A stretch of DNA of 16,781 nucleotides from an uncultured Lysobacterales bacterium. Its GTDB lineage: Bacteria; Pseudomonadota; Gammaproteobacteria; Xanthomonadales; SZUA-36. Positions 1 to 7,399 of this stretch are shown one piece after another (positions within the stretch are counted from its first letter, which is position 1; the number at the start of each line of letters is the position of its first letter). Under the pieces are notes generated by a model that saw only the letters and a program-made list of their open reading frames with translations, did no database searches and had not been told where the DNA came from. The stretch covers positions 1 through 16,781 of the forward strand of contig CALKKN010000117.1 in NCBI GenBank assembly GCA_937995275.1. Reading direction: 5' to 3'. The translations under genes were made by a program, and so were the position numbers.

Positions 1-592
1 GTTGTCGCTGTCGATCACACCCGCTTACCTGACGCGAATCCGTCTGCTCGAGGCCGAGCCGGACCCATCCGGCGACCTGGGCCTGCTGATGCGCCAGGCG
101 CTCGACCGGGTCGCGTTCCTGCCGTTCGGACTGCTGGTGGACCAGTGGCGCTGGCGGGTATTCGCCGGCGAGGTCGGTCCCGGTGGCTACAACGATCTCT
201 GGTGGGAGCTGCGCGAACGGTACCAGGGGGTTGGTGCGCCCAACGAGCGACCGGCGGACGCCTTCGACCCGGGCGCCAAATACCACGTTCCGCACAACAC
301 CCCGTACACGCGTTACGTCCTGGCGGCCATCCTGCAGTTCCAGTTCCATCGCTCCCTGTGCGAAACCGCCGGTTACGAGGGCCCCATCCATCGCTGCACG
401 ATTTACGGCAGCGGGCAGGCCGGCGAACGCCTCAATGCAATGATGGAAATGGGCCGCAGCCGGCCCTGGCCCGAAGCGCTCGAGGCGCTGACCGGCTCGC
501 CCGAGATGGACGCAACGGCGATCCTGGACTATTTCGCGCCGCTGCAGGCTTGGCTCGACGAGCAGAATGCCGGCCGCCAGTGCGGCTGGTGA
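1..592 (+). CDS. Peptidase family M2 (ACE-like peptidyl-dipeptidase), C-terminal part, 5' end outside window
   Basis: The reading frame is open from the window edge (first full codon at base 2) to TGA at 590-592, giving about 196 residues that align by eye with the C-terminal third of angiotensin-converting enzyme. Visible landmarks are [11 protein letters not shown] (residues 66-76), [10 protein letters not shown] (88-97), PYTRY (101-105), QFQFH, and the cysteine pair of SLC...HRC that forms a disulfide in ACE. By family knowledge, K93, H95, Y102 and Y105 match the substrate carboxylate and transition-state ligands, and R104 a chloride ligand. The zinc motif HEXXH lies upstream, off the window. 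The likely role is a secreted or periplasmic zinc dipeptidase that removes C-terminal dipeptides. The internal TTG at base 2 is not a credible start. The gene converges on psd. Family assignment is firm; the substrate is unknown. Confidence 0.93.
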   Translation, partial: LSLSITPAYLTRIRLLEAEPDPSGDLGLLMRQALDRVAFLPFGLLVDQWRWRVFAGEVGPGGYNDLWWELRERYQGVGAPNERPADAFDPGAKYHVPHNTPYTRYVLAAILQFQFHRSLCETAGYEGPIHRCTIYGSGQAGERLNAMMEMGRSRPWPEALEALTGSPEMDATAILDYFAPLQAWLDEQNAGRQCGW

Positions 593-598
593 CCGACC

Positions 599-626
599 TG
601 CAGGAGCGGCTAAAGCCGCTCCTACA
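599..626. repeat. REP-like palindrome between convergent genes
   Basis: AGGAGCGGC (602-610), loop TAAA, GCCGCTCCT (615-623) is a perfect 9-bp stem. It extends outward to 599/626 with one mismatched pair. On the minus strand it begins TTGTAGGAGCGGCTTTAGCC, which closely resembles the REP elements scattered through Pseudomonas and Xanthomonadales genomes. It sits in the 45-bp gap between the M2 peptidase stop and the psd stop, a typical REP position, and may also help end or protect both transcripts. There is no good T-tract, so it is not a classical intrinsic terminator. Whether it is repeated elsewhere in this genome cannot be seen here. Confidence 0.75.
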
Positions 627-637
627 ATTTCCGGTTG

Positions 638-1492
638 TCAGCGCAGGCGGGCCAGCCTCTGGCCCATCTGCACGATGTCGTCCGGGCCGTAGTCTTCCAG
701 GGCGGATACCGCGGATGGTGGCAGCAGCACGATAACCGTCGAGCCCATGTTGAAGCGGCCCATTTCCTGGCCGCGCTGCAGCGTGATGTCGCGACGCGAC
801 CAGTCCCCCCGGGTGACCTTGCGGCCGCGTGGCGGGGTTACCAGCCCTGACCAGACGGTTTGCATGCTCGAAACGAGCATGGCGCCCACCAGGACCAGCG
901 CCAGGGGACCGTGCGAAGTCTCGAAGACGCTGACTACCCGCTCGTTGCGCGTAAAGAGGCCGGACACGGCGCGGACCGTGGGAGGCGACACGCTGAACAG
1001 TCGCCCCGGCACGTGAATCATGCGCTGCAGCCTGCCCTCCATCGGCATGTGCACCCGGTGATAATCGCGCGGCGACAGGTAGATGGTGTGGAAGAAACCG
1101 TTGTTGAACTCGACTGTTGCCGGGTCGTTGGCCAGCAGGGCCCGAATCGTATAGTGATGTCCCTTGGCCTGCAGGATGCGATCGTTGGTGATCCGTCCGC
1201 ACTGGCTGATTCGTCCGTCGCTGGGGCTGACCAGGGCCAGCGGATCGGGGTCCAGCGGCCGCGCGCCGCGGGCAAGCTCGCGCGTGAAGAAGTCGTTGAA
1301 CGTTTCGAAGTCTGAGGCGCTCTGGCTTTTCGATTCACTCCAGTCGACGCCCGCGAGGCTGCCGAAAATCCCGATCTGGGCATTCTTCACGGGTTCGAGG
1401 CGGACCCGCGCCAGCGCGTTGACCAGGTGGCTCAGCAGATGCTGGGGCAGCAGGGCCTGCAGAGCGGCATATAGTTTGTCGAGCAGTTCCAT
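638..1492 (-). CDS. psd: Phosphatidylserine decarboxylase proenzyme (PSD-B type)
   Basis: A 284-residue protein that converts phosphatidylserine to phosphatidylethanolamine at the inner membrane using a pyruvoyl group. Family signatures run in order: FNDFFTRELA (65-74), SPSDGRIS (89-96, with the catalytic Asp D92), ILQAKGHHY (106-114), YLSPRDYHRVHMP (138-150, with catalytic-pair His H148 and the neighbouring H145), and GQEMGRFNMGST (241-252). By homology the proenzyme cleaves itself between G250 and S251, and S251 becomes the pyruvoyl group. The usual LGST site reads MGST here. It is shorter than E. coli Psd because the disordered C-terminal tail is missing. The ATG at 1492 follows a GGAG (1499-1502) at 6-base spacing. 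The gene lies 13 bp after the SCO gene, so the two probably share a transcript. Confidence 0.96.
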   Translation of the reverse strand: MELLDKLYAALQALLPQHLLSHLVNALARVRLEPVKNAQIGIFGSLAGVDWSESKSQSASDFETFNDFFTRELARGARPLDPDPLALVSPSDGRISQCGRITNDRILQAKGHHYTIRALLANDPATVEFNNGFFHTIYLSPRDYHRVHMPMEGRLQRMIHVPGRLFSVSPPTVRAVSGLFTRNERVVSVFETSHGPLALVLVGAMLVSSMQTVWSGLVTPPRGRKVTRGDWSRRDITLQRGQEMGRFNMGSTVIVLLPPSAVSALEDYGPDDIVQMGQRLARLR

Positions 1493-1505
1493 GTTGCGCT
1501 CCGGG

Positions 1506-2144
1506 TCAGTCCAGGGTCGCGAGCAGATCGCGGATCATCAGATCGGGTTCGTGTGGGCTGGGAAAAATCCCGTGGAGCCGGCCCTCCTGATCGGTCAGAA
1601 ACACGCTGGCCGAGTGGTCGACCGAGTAGCTCGCGGCGCCCGGTTCGTGCGGCTCGATGCGGTAGGCAACGCCAATTTGCAGCGCGAGCGGTGCTATCTG
1701 CTCCGGCCGGCCGGTGACACCGAGAAAATCAGGGTCGAAAAAGGCGACGTATTCCGCCAGCCGAGTCGGGGAATCCCGTTCCGGGTCGACCGACACGAAC
1801 ACGATCTGGTAGTCACTGAGGTCTTCGGGCGCTTCGCGCAGCGCCTGGTGAACCTGCTCCAGGTCGAAAAGGGTACCCGGGCAGACGTCCGGGCAATAAG
1901 TGAAGCCGAAGAACAGCAGCGACCACCGGCCGCGCAGCCGGTCCAGCGAGAATGGCCGGCCGTCCTGGTCGACCAGGCGGAAGTCCGCCAGCACGCGAGG
2001 CTCCGGCAGAACCTTGAGCGCCGCCATCGGCGGCGCCGAATCGGCGCTCCGCCACTGCCACAGGCCGAAGCCCGCAGCCGCGCTCACCACGGCCACCACG
2101 GCGGCGGCCAGAGTAAAACGAATATTGCCCCTGCGTGCGACCAA
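1506..2144 (-). CDS. SCO1/SenC family copper chaperone, membrane-anchored
   Basis: A 212-residue thioredoxin-fold protein of the SCO1/SenC/PrrC family, which delivers copper to the CuA centre of cytochrome c oxidase or acts as a periplasmic thiol-disulfide factor. Residues 10-28 form a hydrophobic N-terminal anchor after a basic start (MVARRGN), which puts the domain in the periplasm. The copper ligands are visible: CPDVC (C84, C88) and the distal His in SVDHSASVF (H177). VSVDPERDSP (117-126) is a family hallmark. The start is TTG at 2144-2142: there is no ATG or GTG in frame before the upstream in-frame stop, and an AAGGG lies upstream. It is the first gene of a two-gene unit with psd and is divergent from prmB. 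No oxidase gene is in view, so the copper partner is unknown. Confidence 0.93.
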   Translation of the reverse strand: MVARRGNIRFTLAAAVVAVVSAAAGFGLWQWRSADSAPPMAALKVLPEPRVLADFRLVDQDGRPFSLDRLRGRWSLLFFGFTYCPDVCPGTLFDLEQVHQALREAPEDLSDYQIVFVSVDPERDSPTRLAEYVAFFDPDFLGVTGRPEQIAPLALQIGVAYRIEPHEPGAASYSVDHSASVFLTDQEGRLHGIFPSPHEPDLMIRDLLATLD

Positions 2145-2217
2145 TGCCTTGCCCTTCTCGTGTCCTTCTCATGCCCATGCAGGGCGCCGGTGGCAGCGAC
2201 CTGAATCAGCAGCCTCG

Positions 2218-2223
2218 ATTATA
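2218..2223 (-). promoter_or_regulatory. Candidate -10 element for the SCO-psd unit
   Basis: Read on the minus strand this is a perfect TATAAT, lying in the 116-bp divergent gap 74 bases upstream of the SCO start codon. No convincing -35 is visible at 16-18 bp spacing, so the call rests on the -10 alone. Confidence 0.4.
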
Positions 2224-2225
2224 CT
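2220..2225 (+). promoter_or_regulatory. Candidate -10 element for prmB-aroC
   Basis: TATACT matches five of six positions of the sigma70 -10 box and lies 35 bases upstream of the prmB ATG at 2261. It overlaps the opposing minus-strand TATAAT by four bases. No clear -35 is seen at normal spacing, so it is a weak candidate. Confidence 0.3.
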
Positions 2226-2260
2226 GCCACCGTCGCCCACTGGGGCCTTGTCCGGGATAA

Positions 2261-3196
2261 ATGGAGAGAATGGAGTCCGCCACGACAATAGCGGATTGGA
2301 TCGACCGCGTTGCCGCCCGGTTCGACGCGGCGGACCTGTATTTCGGGCACGGTACCGACAACGCGCGAGACGAGGCGGCCTGGCTGGTACTGAACGTCGT
2401 GAGGGCCCCACTGGACGGCACCTTCGACGGCTGGGGCAGGGCGGTGGACGAAGCCCAGGGCGCCGAGATCCAGCGCCTGGCGGAGGCGCGCTGCAGTGGC
2501 GGGGTACCGCTCGCCTACCTGCTCGGCTCGGCGCAGTTCGCCGGACTCGAGTTCGAGGTAAGCCCCGACGTGTTGGTGCCCAGGTCGCCGATCGCCGAGC
2601 TGATTCTGGATGGCTTTGCCCCCTGGGTGGACCCGGCCAGGGTCAGGCGCGTGCTGGATATGTGCACGGGCAGTGGATGTATTGCGGTTGCAACCGCACT
2701 ACACCTCCCCGAGGCCAGGGTGGACGCTGTCGATATCAGTTCCGCGGCGCTCGAGGTCGCGGCGCGCAATGTTCGCCGGCACGGTCTGGAGCAACGGGTG
2801 AGCCTGCTGCGCTCCGACCTGTTCGAGGAGGTGCCGCCATGTGCCTACGACCTGATCATCGCCAATCCGCCCTACGTGCCCCGGCGGCGCCTTGCCGGGC
2901 TGCCCCGGGAGTACCGGTCCGAGCCGGCCGTGGGGCTGATGTCGGGTGAGGACGGGCTTGACGCGGCCCTGGAAATTCTGCAATGTGCGCCGTCATTCCT
3001 GGCCAGAGATGGCATACTGATCTGCGAGGTGGGCGAGAGCGAGGAAAACCTCGCCGGCCTGTTGCCCGGCCTGCCGTTTCTATGGCTCGAATTTGCGCAC
3101 GGTGGTTCCGGCGTATTCCTGCTGACCCGGGCGCAACTGGATGAGTCGCGGGCCGAGGTCGCAGCCGTGATCGAGGATCGAAAATATGTCGTTTAA
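2261..3196 (+). CDS. prmB: Ribosomal protein uL3 N5-glutamine methyltransferase PrmB
   Basis: A 311-residue class I SAM-dependent methyltransferase of the HemK/PrmB group. PrmB methylates a glutamine side chain of ribosomal protein L3. Motifs in order: [17 protein letters not shown] (82-98), [10 protein letters not shown] (106-115), [12 protein letters not shown] (133-144, SAM-binding loop), DAVDIS (155-160, acidic ribose ligand), NPPYVP (202-207, glutamine-binding), and a C-terminal [22 protein letters not shown] is the PrmB form; PrmC release-factor methylases carry VPRPETE. Length is almost the same as in E. coli. The start is either ATG 2261 or the in-frame ATG 2270, and neither has well-spaced SD support. 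It overlaps aroC by 11 bp, so the two are probably translationally coupled. Confidence 0.95.
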   Translation: MERMESATTIADWIDRVAARFDAADLYFGHGTDNARDEAAWLVLNVVRAPLDGTFDGWGRAVDEAQGAEIQRLAEARCSGGVPLAYLLGSAQFAGLEFEVSPDVLVPRSPIAELILDGFAPWVDPARVRRVLDMCTGSGCIAVATALHLPEARVDAVDISSAALEVAARNVRRHGLEQRVSLLRSDLFEEVPPCAYDLIIANPPYVPRRRLAGLPREYRSEPAVGLMSGEDGLDAALEILQCAPSFLARDGILICEVGESEENLAGLLPGLPFLWLEFAHGGSGVFLLTRAQLDESRAEVAAVIEDRKYVV

Positions 3197-4247
3197 CACC
3201 TTTGGCCTCATGTTCCGGGTCACCACTTTCGGCGAAAGCCACGGGCCGGCGATCGGCTGCGTGATCGACGGGTGCCCGCCGGGCCTGGAAATCTCGCCGC
3301 AGGAAATCAAGGAGGAACTCGAGCGGCGCGCTACCGGGCGCAGCCGGCATACGTCGCAGCGCCGCGAACAGGACGACGTGCAGATTGTTTCCGGTTGGTT
3401 CGACGGGCGCGCCACCGGTACTCCCATCGCCCTGCTGATCGAAAACACCGATGCACGGTCGCGCGACTACGAGCAGATCAAGCGCCAGTTCCGGCCCGGG
3501 CACGCCGACTACACCTACTGGAAGAAGTACGGCATCCGCGATTACCGGGGCGGCGGGCGATCCTCGGCGCGGGAGACCACGATGCGGGTCGCGGCGGGCG
3601 CGCTGGCGCGCAAGTGGCTCCGGCTCGAATTCGGGGTGGAAATTCAAGGCTGGCTGGCCCAACTCGGGCCACTCCGCACAGACGAGGTCATGGATTGGGA
3701 CAGCATCGAGGGCAACCCCTTCTTCTGCCCCCACCCGGGCATGGTCCCGAAGCTCGAGGAGTTCATGGACGCGCTCAGGAAGTCCGGCGACTCGGTCGGG
3801 GCCCGTGTGAACGTCATTGCGCGCAACGTGCCGGCCGGGCTCGGCGCCCCGGTTTACGGCAAGCTGGATGCCGATCTGGCCAGCGCAATGATGAGCATCA
3901 ACGCGGCCAAGGGCGTCGAGATCGGGGCCGGATTTGCCAGCGTTTCGCAGCAGGGCACCGAACACCGGGACGAGATGACGAAGGAGGGCTTTCTCACCAA
4001 TCACGCGGGGGGTATTCTTGGCGGTATTTCCAGCGGACAGGACGTCGTCGTCAGCACCGCTTTCAAGCCGACCTCCAGCTTGCGGCTGCCGTGCCGCGGA
4101 CTGGATATCGACGGCGAGGAGGTGGAGATCGTGACCAAAGGGCGGCACGATCCCTGCGTGGGTATCCGGGCCACGCCCATCGTGGAGGCGATGATGGCGC
4201 TGGTGCTGATGGATCATGTGCTGCGCCACCGGGCGCAGAGTGGATAA
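3186..4247 (+). CDS. aroC: Chorismate synthase
   Basis: A 353-residue enzyme that converts 5-enolpyruvylshikimate 3-phosphate to chorismate using reduced FMN, the last shared-pathway step and the source of chorismate for the trp genes downstream. The N-terminus [11 protein letters not shown] (10-20) carries H19. RPGHADYTY (103-111) carries H106, the second conserved active-site histidine. [19 protein letters not shown] (46-64) and [11 protein letters not shown] (122-132) are FMN/substrate-binding signatures, and the C-terminal [18 protein letters not shown] completes the fold. Full length for the family. The ATG lies inside the end of prmB, with AGGA at 3174-3177 spaced 8 bases from it. There is no terminator before asd, so read-through is possible. 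Confidence 0.98.
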   Translation: MSFNTFGLMFRVTTFGESHGPAIGCVIDGCPPGLEISPQEIKEELERRATGRSRHTSQRREQDDVQIVSGWFDGRATGTPIALLIENTDARSRDYEQIKRQFRPGHADYTYWKKYGIRDYRGGGRSSARETTMRVAAGALARKWLRLEFGVEIQGWLAQLGPLRTDEVMDWDSIEGNPFFCPHPGMVPKLEEFMDALRKSGDSVGARVNVIARNVPAGLGAPVYGKLDADLASAMMSINAAKGVEIGAGFASVSQQGTEHRDEMTKEGFLTNHAGGILGGISSGQDVVVSTAFKPTSSLRLPCRGLDIDGEEVEIVTKGRHDPCVGIRATPIVEAMMALVLMDHVLRHRAQSG

Positions 4248-4253
4248 ATCGCA

Positions 4254-4282
4254 TTAACATGGACTTATAACTTTTTTATAAT
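4254..4282 (+). promoter_or_regulatory. Strong sigma70-type promoter for asd
   Basis: TTAACA (4254-4259, five of six matches to TTGACA), a 17-bp spacer, and a perfect TATAAT (4277-4282). This is the best promoter match I found in the window, and its AT-rich composition stands out. A start site at A4290, after a 7-base discriminator, would coincide with the asd ATG. Confidence 0.8.
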
Positions 4283-4289
4283 GGAACTT

Positions 4290-5354
4290 ATGATGAATGG
4301 ACCCAATATTGCCGTGGTTGGCGCCAGCGGCGCGGTGGGCGAGGTGATGCTCTCGATACTGGCGGAGCGAGGGTATCCGGCGCGGCAGGTCACCGCGCTC
4401 GCCAGCGAACGTTCGGCCGGCAGCCAGGTGGCCTACGGTCAGACCCGCCTGACGGTCGGGGACCTCTCCGGTTTCGACTTCGCCGGCGTCGATTACGCGC
4501 TGTTTTCCGCGGGCGGTTCGATCAGCAAAGAATTCGCCCCGCGGGCAGCCGGCGCCGGCGCCGTGGTGATCGACAACACGTCCGCCTTTCGCTACGACGA
4601 CGCCATACCGCTGGTGGTGCCCGAGGTCAATGCGCATGCGCTGGCCGGCATCCACGGCGGCACGATCATCGCCAATCCGAATTGTTCGACGATCCAGATG
4701 GTCGTCGCGCTGGCCCCGGTGCATCGGGCCGCCGGCATCGCCCGTGTAAACGTCGCCACCTACCAGTCGGTGTCGGGGGCCGGCCGCCGCGGCATGCAGG
4801 AGCTGGAGACGCAGACCGCCGACAGACTCGACGACCGGGCCATCGAAGTGAGCAAGTTTGCCCAGCCGATCGCCTTCAATGTGCTTCCCCAGATCGACGA
4901 AATGCTGGACAACGGCTACTCCCGCGAGGAAATGAAGATGGTGTGGGAGACCCAGAAGATTTTCGGGGATCCGGACATCCTGGTAAATGCAACCGCGGTG
5001 CGCGTGCCGGTGTTTGTCGGTCATTCCGAGGCGGTGCACTTCGAGACACGTGAACCTGTCGAAATCGACGAAATCCGCAGCCTGCTGCAGGAGGCGCCGG
5101 GCGTGGAGCTGGTCGAGGGACAGGGCATGATCCATGCGACGCCGGTCACGCATGGGGCGGGCACGGATACGGTGTTCGTCAGCCGGTTGCGGCGGGACCT
5201 CACGCATCCGCGCGGTGTGAGCATGTGGGTGGTGGCCGACAATGTGCGCAAGGGAGCGGCGCTCAACGCTGTACAGATCATGAAATGGCTCGAAGGCAGT
5301 CGGTCCGCTTCCCCTGGTGGAAACATCGGCACGTCGAACGTACACTCTGCCTAG
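4290..5354 (+). CDS. asd: Aspartate-semialdehyde dehydrogenase
   Basis: A protein of about 354 residues that reduces beta-aspartyl phosphate to aspartate semialdehyde with NADPH, supplying lysine/diaminopimelate, threonine, methionine and isoleucine synthesis. With this start, GASGAVGE (11-18) is the NADP-binding loop, ANPNCSTIQ (128-136) holds the catalytic cysteine C132, and RVPVFVGHSEAVHFE contains R238 and H245, the substrate-binding Arg and catalytic His. In-frame ATGs lie at 4281, 4290 and 4293. The first overlaps the TATAAT box, so it cannot be used by that promoter. The other two fit the family's short N-terminus, and a GGAA (4283-4286) could serve ATG 4293 on read-through transcripts from aroC. 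Function is certain; the exact start is open. Confidence 0.96.
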   Translation: MMNGPNIAVVGASGAVGEVMLSILAERGYPARQVTALASERSAGSQVAYGQTRLTVGDLSGFDFAGVDYALFSAGGSISKEFAPRAAGAGAVVIDNTSAFRYDDAIPLVVPEVNAHALAGIHGGTIIANPNCSTIQMVVALAPVHRAAGIARVNVATYQSVSGAGRRGMQELETQTADRLDDRAIEVSKFAQPIAFNVLPQIDEMLDNGYSREEMKMVWETQKIFGDPDILVNATAVRVPVFVGHSEAVHFETREPVEIDEIRSLLQEAPGVELVEGQGMIHATPVTHGAGTDTVFVSRLRRDLTHPRGVSMWVVADNVRKGAALNAVQIMKWLEGSRSASPGGNIGTSNVHSA

Positions 5355-5429
5355 GTGACCGGCATGAACCGGGCCCACGACAGCAGACATTCCTGTTCTT
5401 CATGAAGTCAGGGACAGACGGAGGAACTC

Positions 5430-7271
5430 ATGAGCTTTGACCAACGCATCGGCGCCGCAGCCTTCATTGCGGCGGCATCACTGGCATTCAGCCCCCTGGC
5501 CTGGTCGCTGGGGCTGGGCGATGCCACGGTCGATTCGTACCTCAACCAACCGCTGCAGGCCCGCATCGATCTTATCAGCCAGGCGTCGGACGACCTGACC
5601 ACCGTAACGGCGCGGCTGGCGTCCGCCGACGATTACGAGTTGATCGGGGCAAGCCTGGATGCGGTTCCCGTGCCGATCCGGTTTACCATCGAAGACATCG
5701 ACGGCGATCCGTACCTGTTGGCCTCGAGCAACCTGCCGATCAACAATCCCGTGCTGCGACTGATCGTCGAGGTCAATTGGGTGAGCGGCCGCATGCTGCG
5801 CGAATACACGCTGTTTCTCGATCCGCCCACAGTGCCGGTAACCGCCCCGCCGCCACCCCGGATCGATCAGCGAGCGACGGCCGCGCCGCCGCCCGCTGCC
5901 CGGCCGGTCGAGCCGCCGGCACCCGCCGCCCGGCCGGTCGAGTCGCCGGCACCGGTGGCCGAGGCGCCCACGGAAGCACCCGCCAGGCCGGCGCGGCCCG
6001 TTGCGACGGAGCAAGATTACGGACCGGTCCAGAGTGGCGATACGCTGTGGGAAATCGCCAGTGACTGGTCCCTCGGGCCAGCGTTGGGAATAAACCGCGC
6101 CATGATTGCGATCCAGCGGGAAAACCCGCAGGCGTTCGTCAACGGCAACATCAACTTGCTCAAGCGTGGCGCCATCCTGCGGATGCCGACCCTGGAGGAC
6201 GTTGAGAACATCTCGTCATCGGCAGCGAGGCGGGAGGTGGTGGAACACCAGGAACGGTTCGCCGCACGCCGGGCTGAAGCGACGGCGGCCAGTGCGACGA
6301 CTCCGTTGCTGGTCGAGCAGAGTGCGCCGCCGGCAGTCGCTGAAGAGCGCGCCCCGCCGGCCGCGGACCGGGTCGAAGCCGAGGCGCCCGTTGAGGCCGA
6401 GGCGCCTGCTGAGGCAGAGGCGCCCGCCGAGGCTGAAGAAGCATCCACCCCTGCAGAGGCGGTGGCAGAGGAGGTGCCGGAAGAGACGGTTGCCCTGGAG
6501 GAGGAGACGCGGGACCAACTCGAGCTGGTGCCGCCAATGACCGACGAACTCGGGGAAGGCGCCGGGGGGGCGGGAGACGAGGCTATAGCGGTAGGCGACG
6601 CCGGCGACCTTCAACTGCGGGAAAACCTAGCGCGCACCGAAGAGGAACTCATCAATCAGCGTCAGCAGAACGAGTACCTCGAAGAGCGCATTCGTGAACT
6701 GGAGTCCCGCTTGCAGGAGGCCGAAGAAGAGACCGTGGCCGACGCCGACCTCGCGAACATGCAGGACCGGTTGCGCGACCAGCGCCAGGCGGCTGCCGCC
6801 GAAGATGGCGAGCCCTGGTACAGGAGTACCGTCCTGTGGCTGCTGGCCCTGCTCGTGTTGGCTGCCGGTGTGGTGGGCTGGCTGTTCAGCCGCCGGGGCG
6901 GTGCGACCGGGACCGGTGCCGCTGATGTCGAGCCGGCGGATCGGCTGGAAGACATCAGGAGCAAAGCGGAAGATGTGCTGCGAACGCTGAGCGAGGAACC
7001 GGCTGACGAACCCCCGGGGGAGGAGACACCGCAGGAGCCGGCCGAGGAAGCCGAGGCGACCGTGGTCCGGTTCCCGGCAGGCGAGGGCGACGCCGAAGTT
7101 CTGGACGTAGAGAGCTCCGACCCGGAAATCCAGCTGGATCTCGCCCGCGCCTACATATCCATGGGCGACAAGGAGGCGGCGCGGGTAATCCTGGAAGAGG
7201 TCATCAGCAATGGCACCGAGCGGCAGCAGGCCGAAGCCTCGAAGATGCTAGACCTTTTGAGCCAGCCATAG
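5430..7271 (+). CDS. fimV: FimV-family polar/peptidoglycan-binding protein
   Basis: A 613-residue inner-membrane protein of the FimV family, which in Pseudomonas organises the cell pole, type IV pili and twitching. An N-terminal signal peptide (about 1-26) precedes the FimV N-domain (LGLGDATVDSYLNQPLQARI, 27-46, to about 131), a Pro/Ala-rich linker (132-195), and a LysM-type domain (about 197-254, beginning YGPVQSGDTLWEIA). An acidic Ala/Glu repeat region (315-360) leads to a coiled coil (about 395-455), one transmembrane helix (467-486), an acidic linker, and the C-terminal FimV/TPR-like domain (PEIQLDLARAYISMGDKEAA, 565-584). It is much shorter than P. aeruginosa FimV because the cytoplasmic part is reduced. 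SD GGAGG (5420-5424) is 5 bases from ATG. It is followed by an intrinsic terminator. No pilus genes are in view. Confidence 0.92.
   Translation: MSFDQRIGAAAFIAAASLAFSPLAWSLGLGDATVDSYLNQPLQARIDLISQASDDLTTVTARLASADDYELIGASLDAVPVPIRFTIEDIDGDPYLLASSNLPINNPVLRLIVEVNWVSGRMLREYTLFLDPPTVPVTAPPPPRIDQRATAAPPPAARPVEPPAPAARPVESPAPVAEAPTEAPARPARPVATEQDYGPVQSGDTLWEIASDWSLGPALGINRAMIAIQRENPQAFVNGNINLLKRGAILRMPTLEDVENISSSAARREVVEHQERFAARRAEATAASATTPLLVEQSAPPAVAEERAPPAADRVEAEAPVEAEAPAEAEAPAEAEEASTPAEAVAEEVPEETVALEEETRDQLELVPPMTDELGEGAGGAGDEAIAVGDAGDLQLRENLARTEEELINQRQQNEYLEERIRELESRLQEAEEETVADADLANMQDRLRDQRQAAAAEDGEPWYRSTVLWLLALLVLAAGVVGWLFSRRGGATGTGAADVEPADRLEDIRSKAEDVLRTLSEEPADEPPGEETPQEPAEEAEATVVRFPAGEGDAEVLDVESSDPEIQLDLARAYISMGDKEAARVILEEVISNGTERQQAEASKMLDLLSQP
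5898..5957 (+). repeat. 30-bp in-frame tandem repeat (two copies) in fimV linker
   Basis: Two adjacent 30-bp units (5898-5927 and 5928-5957) encode ARPVEPPAPA and ARPVESPAPV. They differ at only a few bases. They lie in the Pro/Ala linker between the FimV N-domain and LysM. Confidence 0.85.
6372..6443 (+). repeat. 18-bp in-frame tandem repeat (four copies) in fimV
   Basis: Four consecutive 18-bp units (starting 6372, 6390, 6408 and 6426) encode VEAEAP, VEAEAP, AEAEAP and AEAEEA. The unit length is a multiple of three, so copy-number change would keep the frame and alter only the length of an acidic linker between LysM and the coiled coil. Confidence 0.85.
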
Positions 7272-7290
7272 GAAAATCGGAGTTCGTACG

Positions 7291-7326
7291 GGGCCGCGGC
7301 GCCAGCCTGCCGCGGCCTTTGTTTTT
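7291..7326 (+). terminator. Intrinsic terminator after fimV
   Basis: GGCCGCGGC (7292-7300) pairs with GCCGCGGCC (7309-7317) across an 8-base loop, and a TTTGTTTTT tract follows (7318-7326). It starts about 20 bases after the fimV stop and should separate fimV from truA. Confidence 0.92.
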
Positions 7327-7328
7327 CC

Positions 7329-7377
7329 CGGGGTCCTGTCCGGGTCCTTTTTCGGGGTCTGTTCCGGCCTGACCCCG
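7329..7377. repeat. GC-rich repeat cluster and hairpin between the fimV terminator and truA
   Basis: Two near-identical 14-mers, CGGGGTCCTGTCCG (7329-7342) and CGGGGTCTGTTCCG (7353-7366), lie 24 bp apart. The second begins a hairpin: CGGGGTC (7353-7359) pairs with GACCCCG (7371-7377) over an 11-base loop. This takes up most of the truA leader, where I see no convincing -10 box. Function unknown. Confidence 0.6.
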
Positions 7378-7399
7378 GGCCACGCTGGGTCACTTTGCG

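Noticed and set aside
2856..4229. A 457-codon minus-strand frame opposite prmB and aroC
   Set aside because: Antisense shadow of aroC caused by third-position GC bias; composition is not protein-like and no motif is seen.
4281..4283. ATG at 4281 as the asd start
   Set aside because: Two of its bases belong to the perfect TATAAT box, so a transcript from that promoter would begin after it. It remains possible only on read-through mRNA from aroC.
4254..5390. A 378-codon minus-strand frame opposite asd
   Set aside because: Its composition (His, Arg, Gly, Asp) is typical of an antisense shadow and it covers the asd gene and promoter.
5355..5429. A promoter specific to fimV in the asd-fimV gap
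   Set aside because: A good SD is present at 5420-5424, but no -10/-35 pair with acceptable spacing could be found; fimV may be read from the asd promoter.
7327..7399. A tryptophan attenuator or Trp-rich leader peptide before truA-trpF
   Set aside because: No short frame with clustered TGG codons and an SD is visible, and the hairpin at 7353-7377 has no T-tract or competing stem that I can draw.
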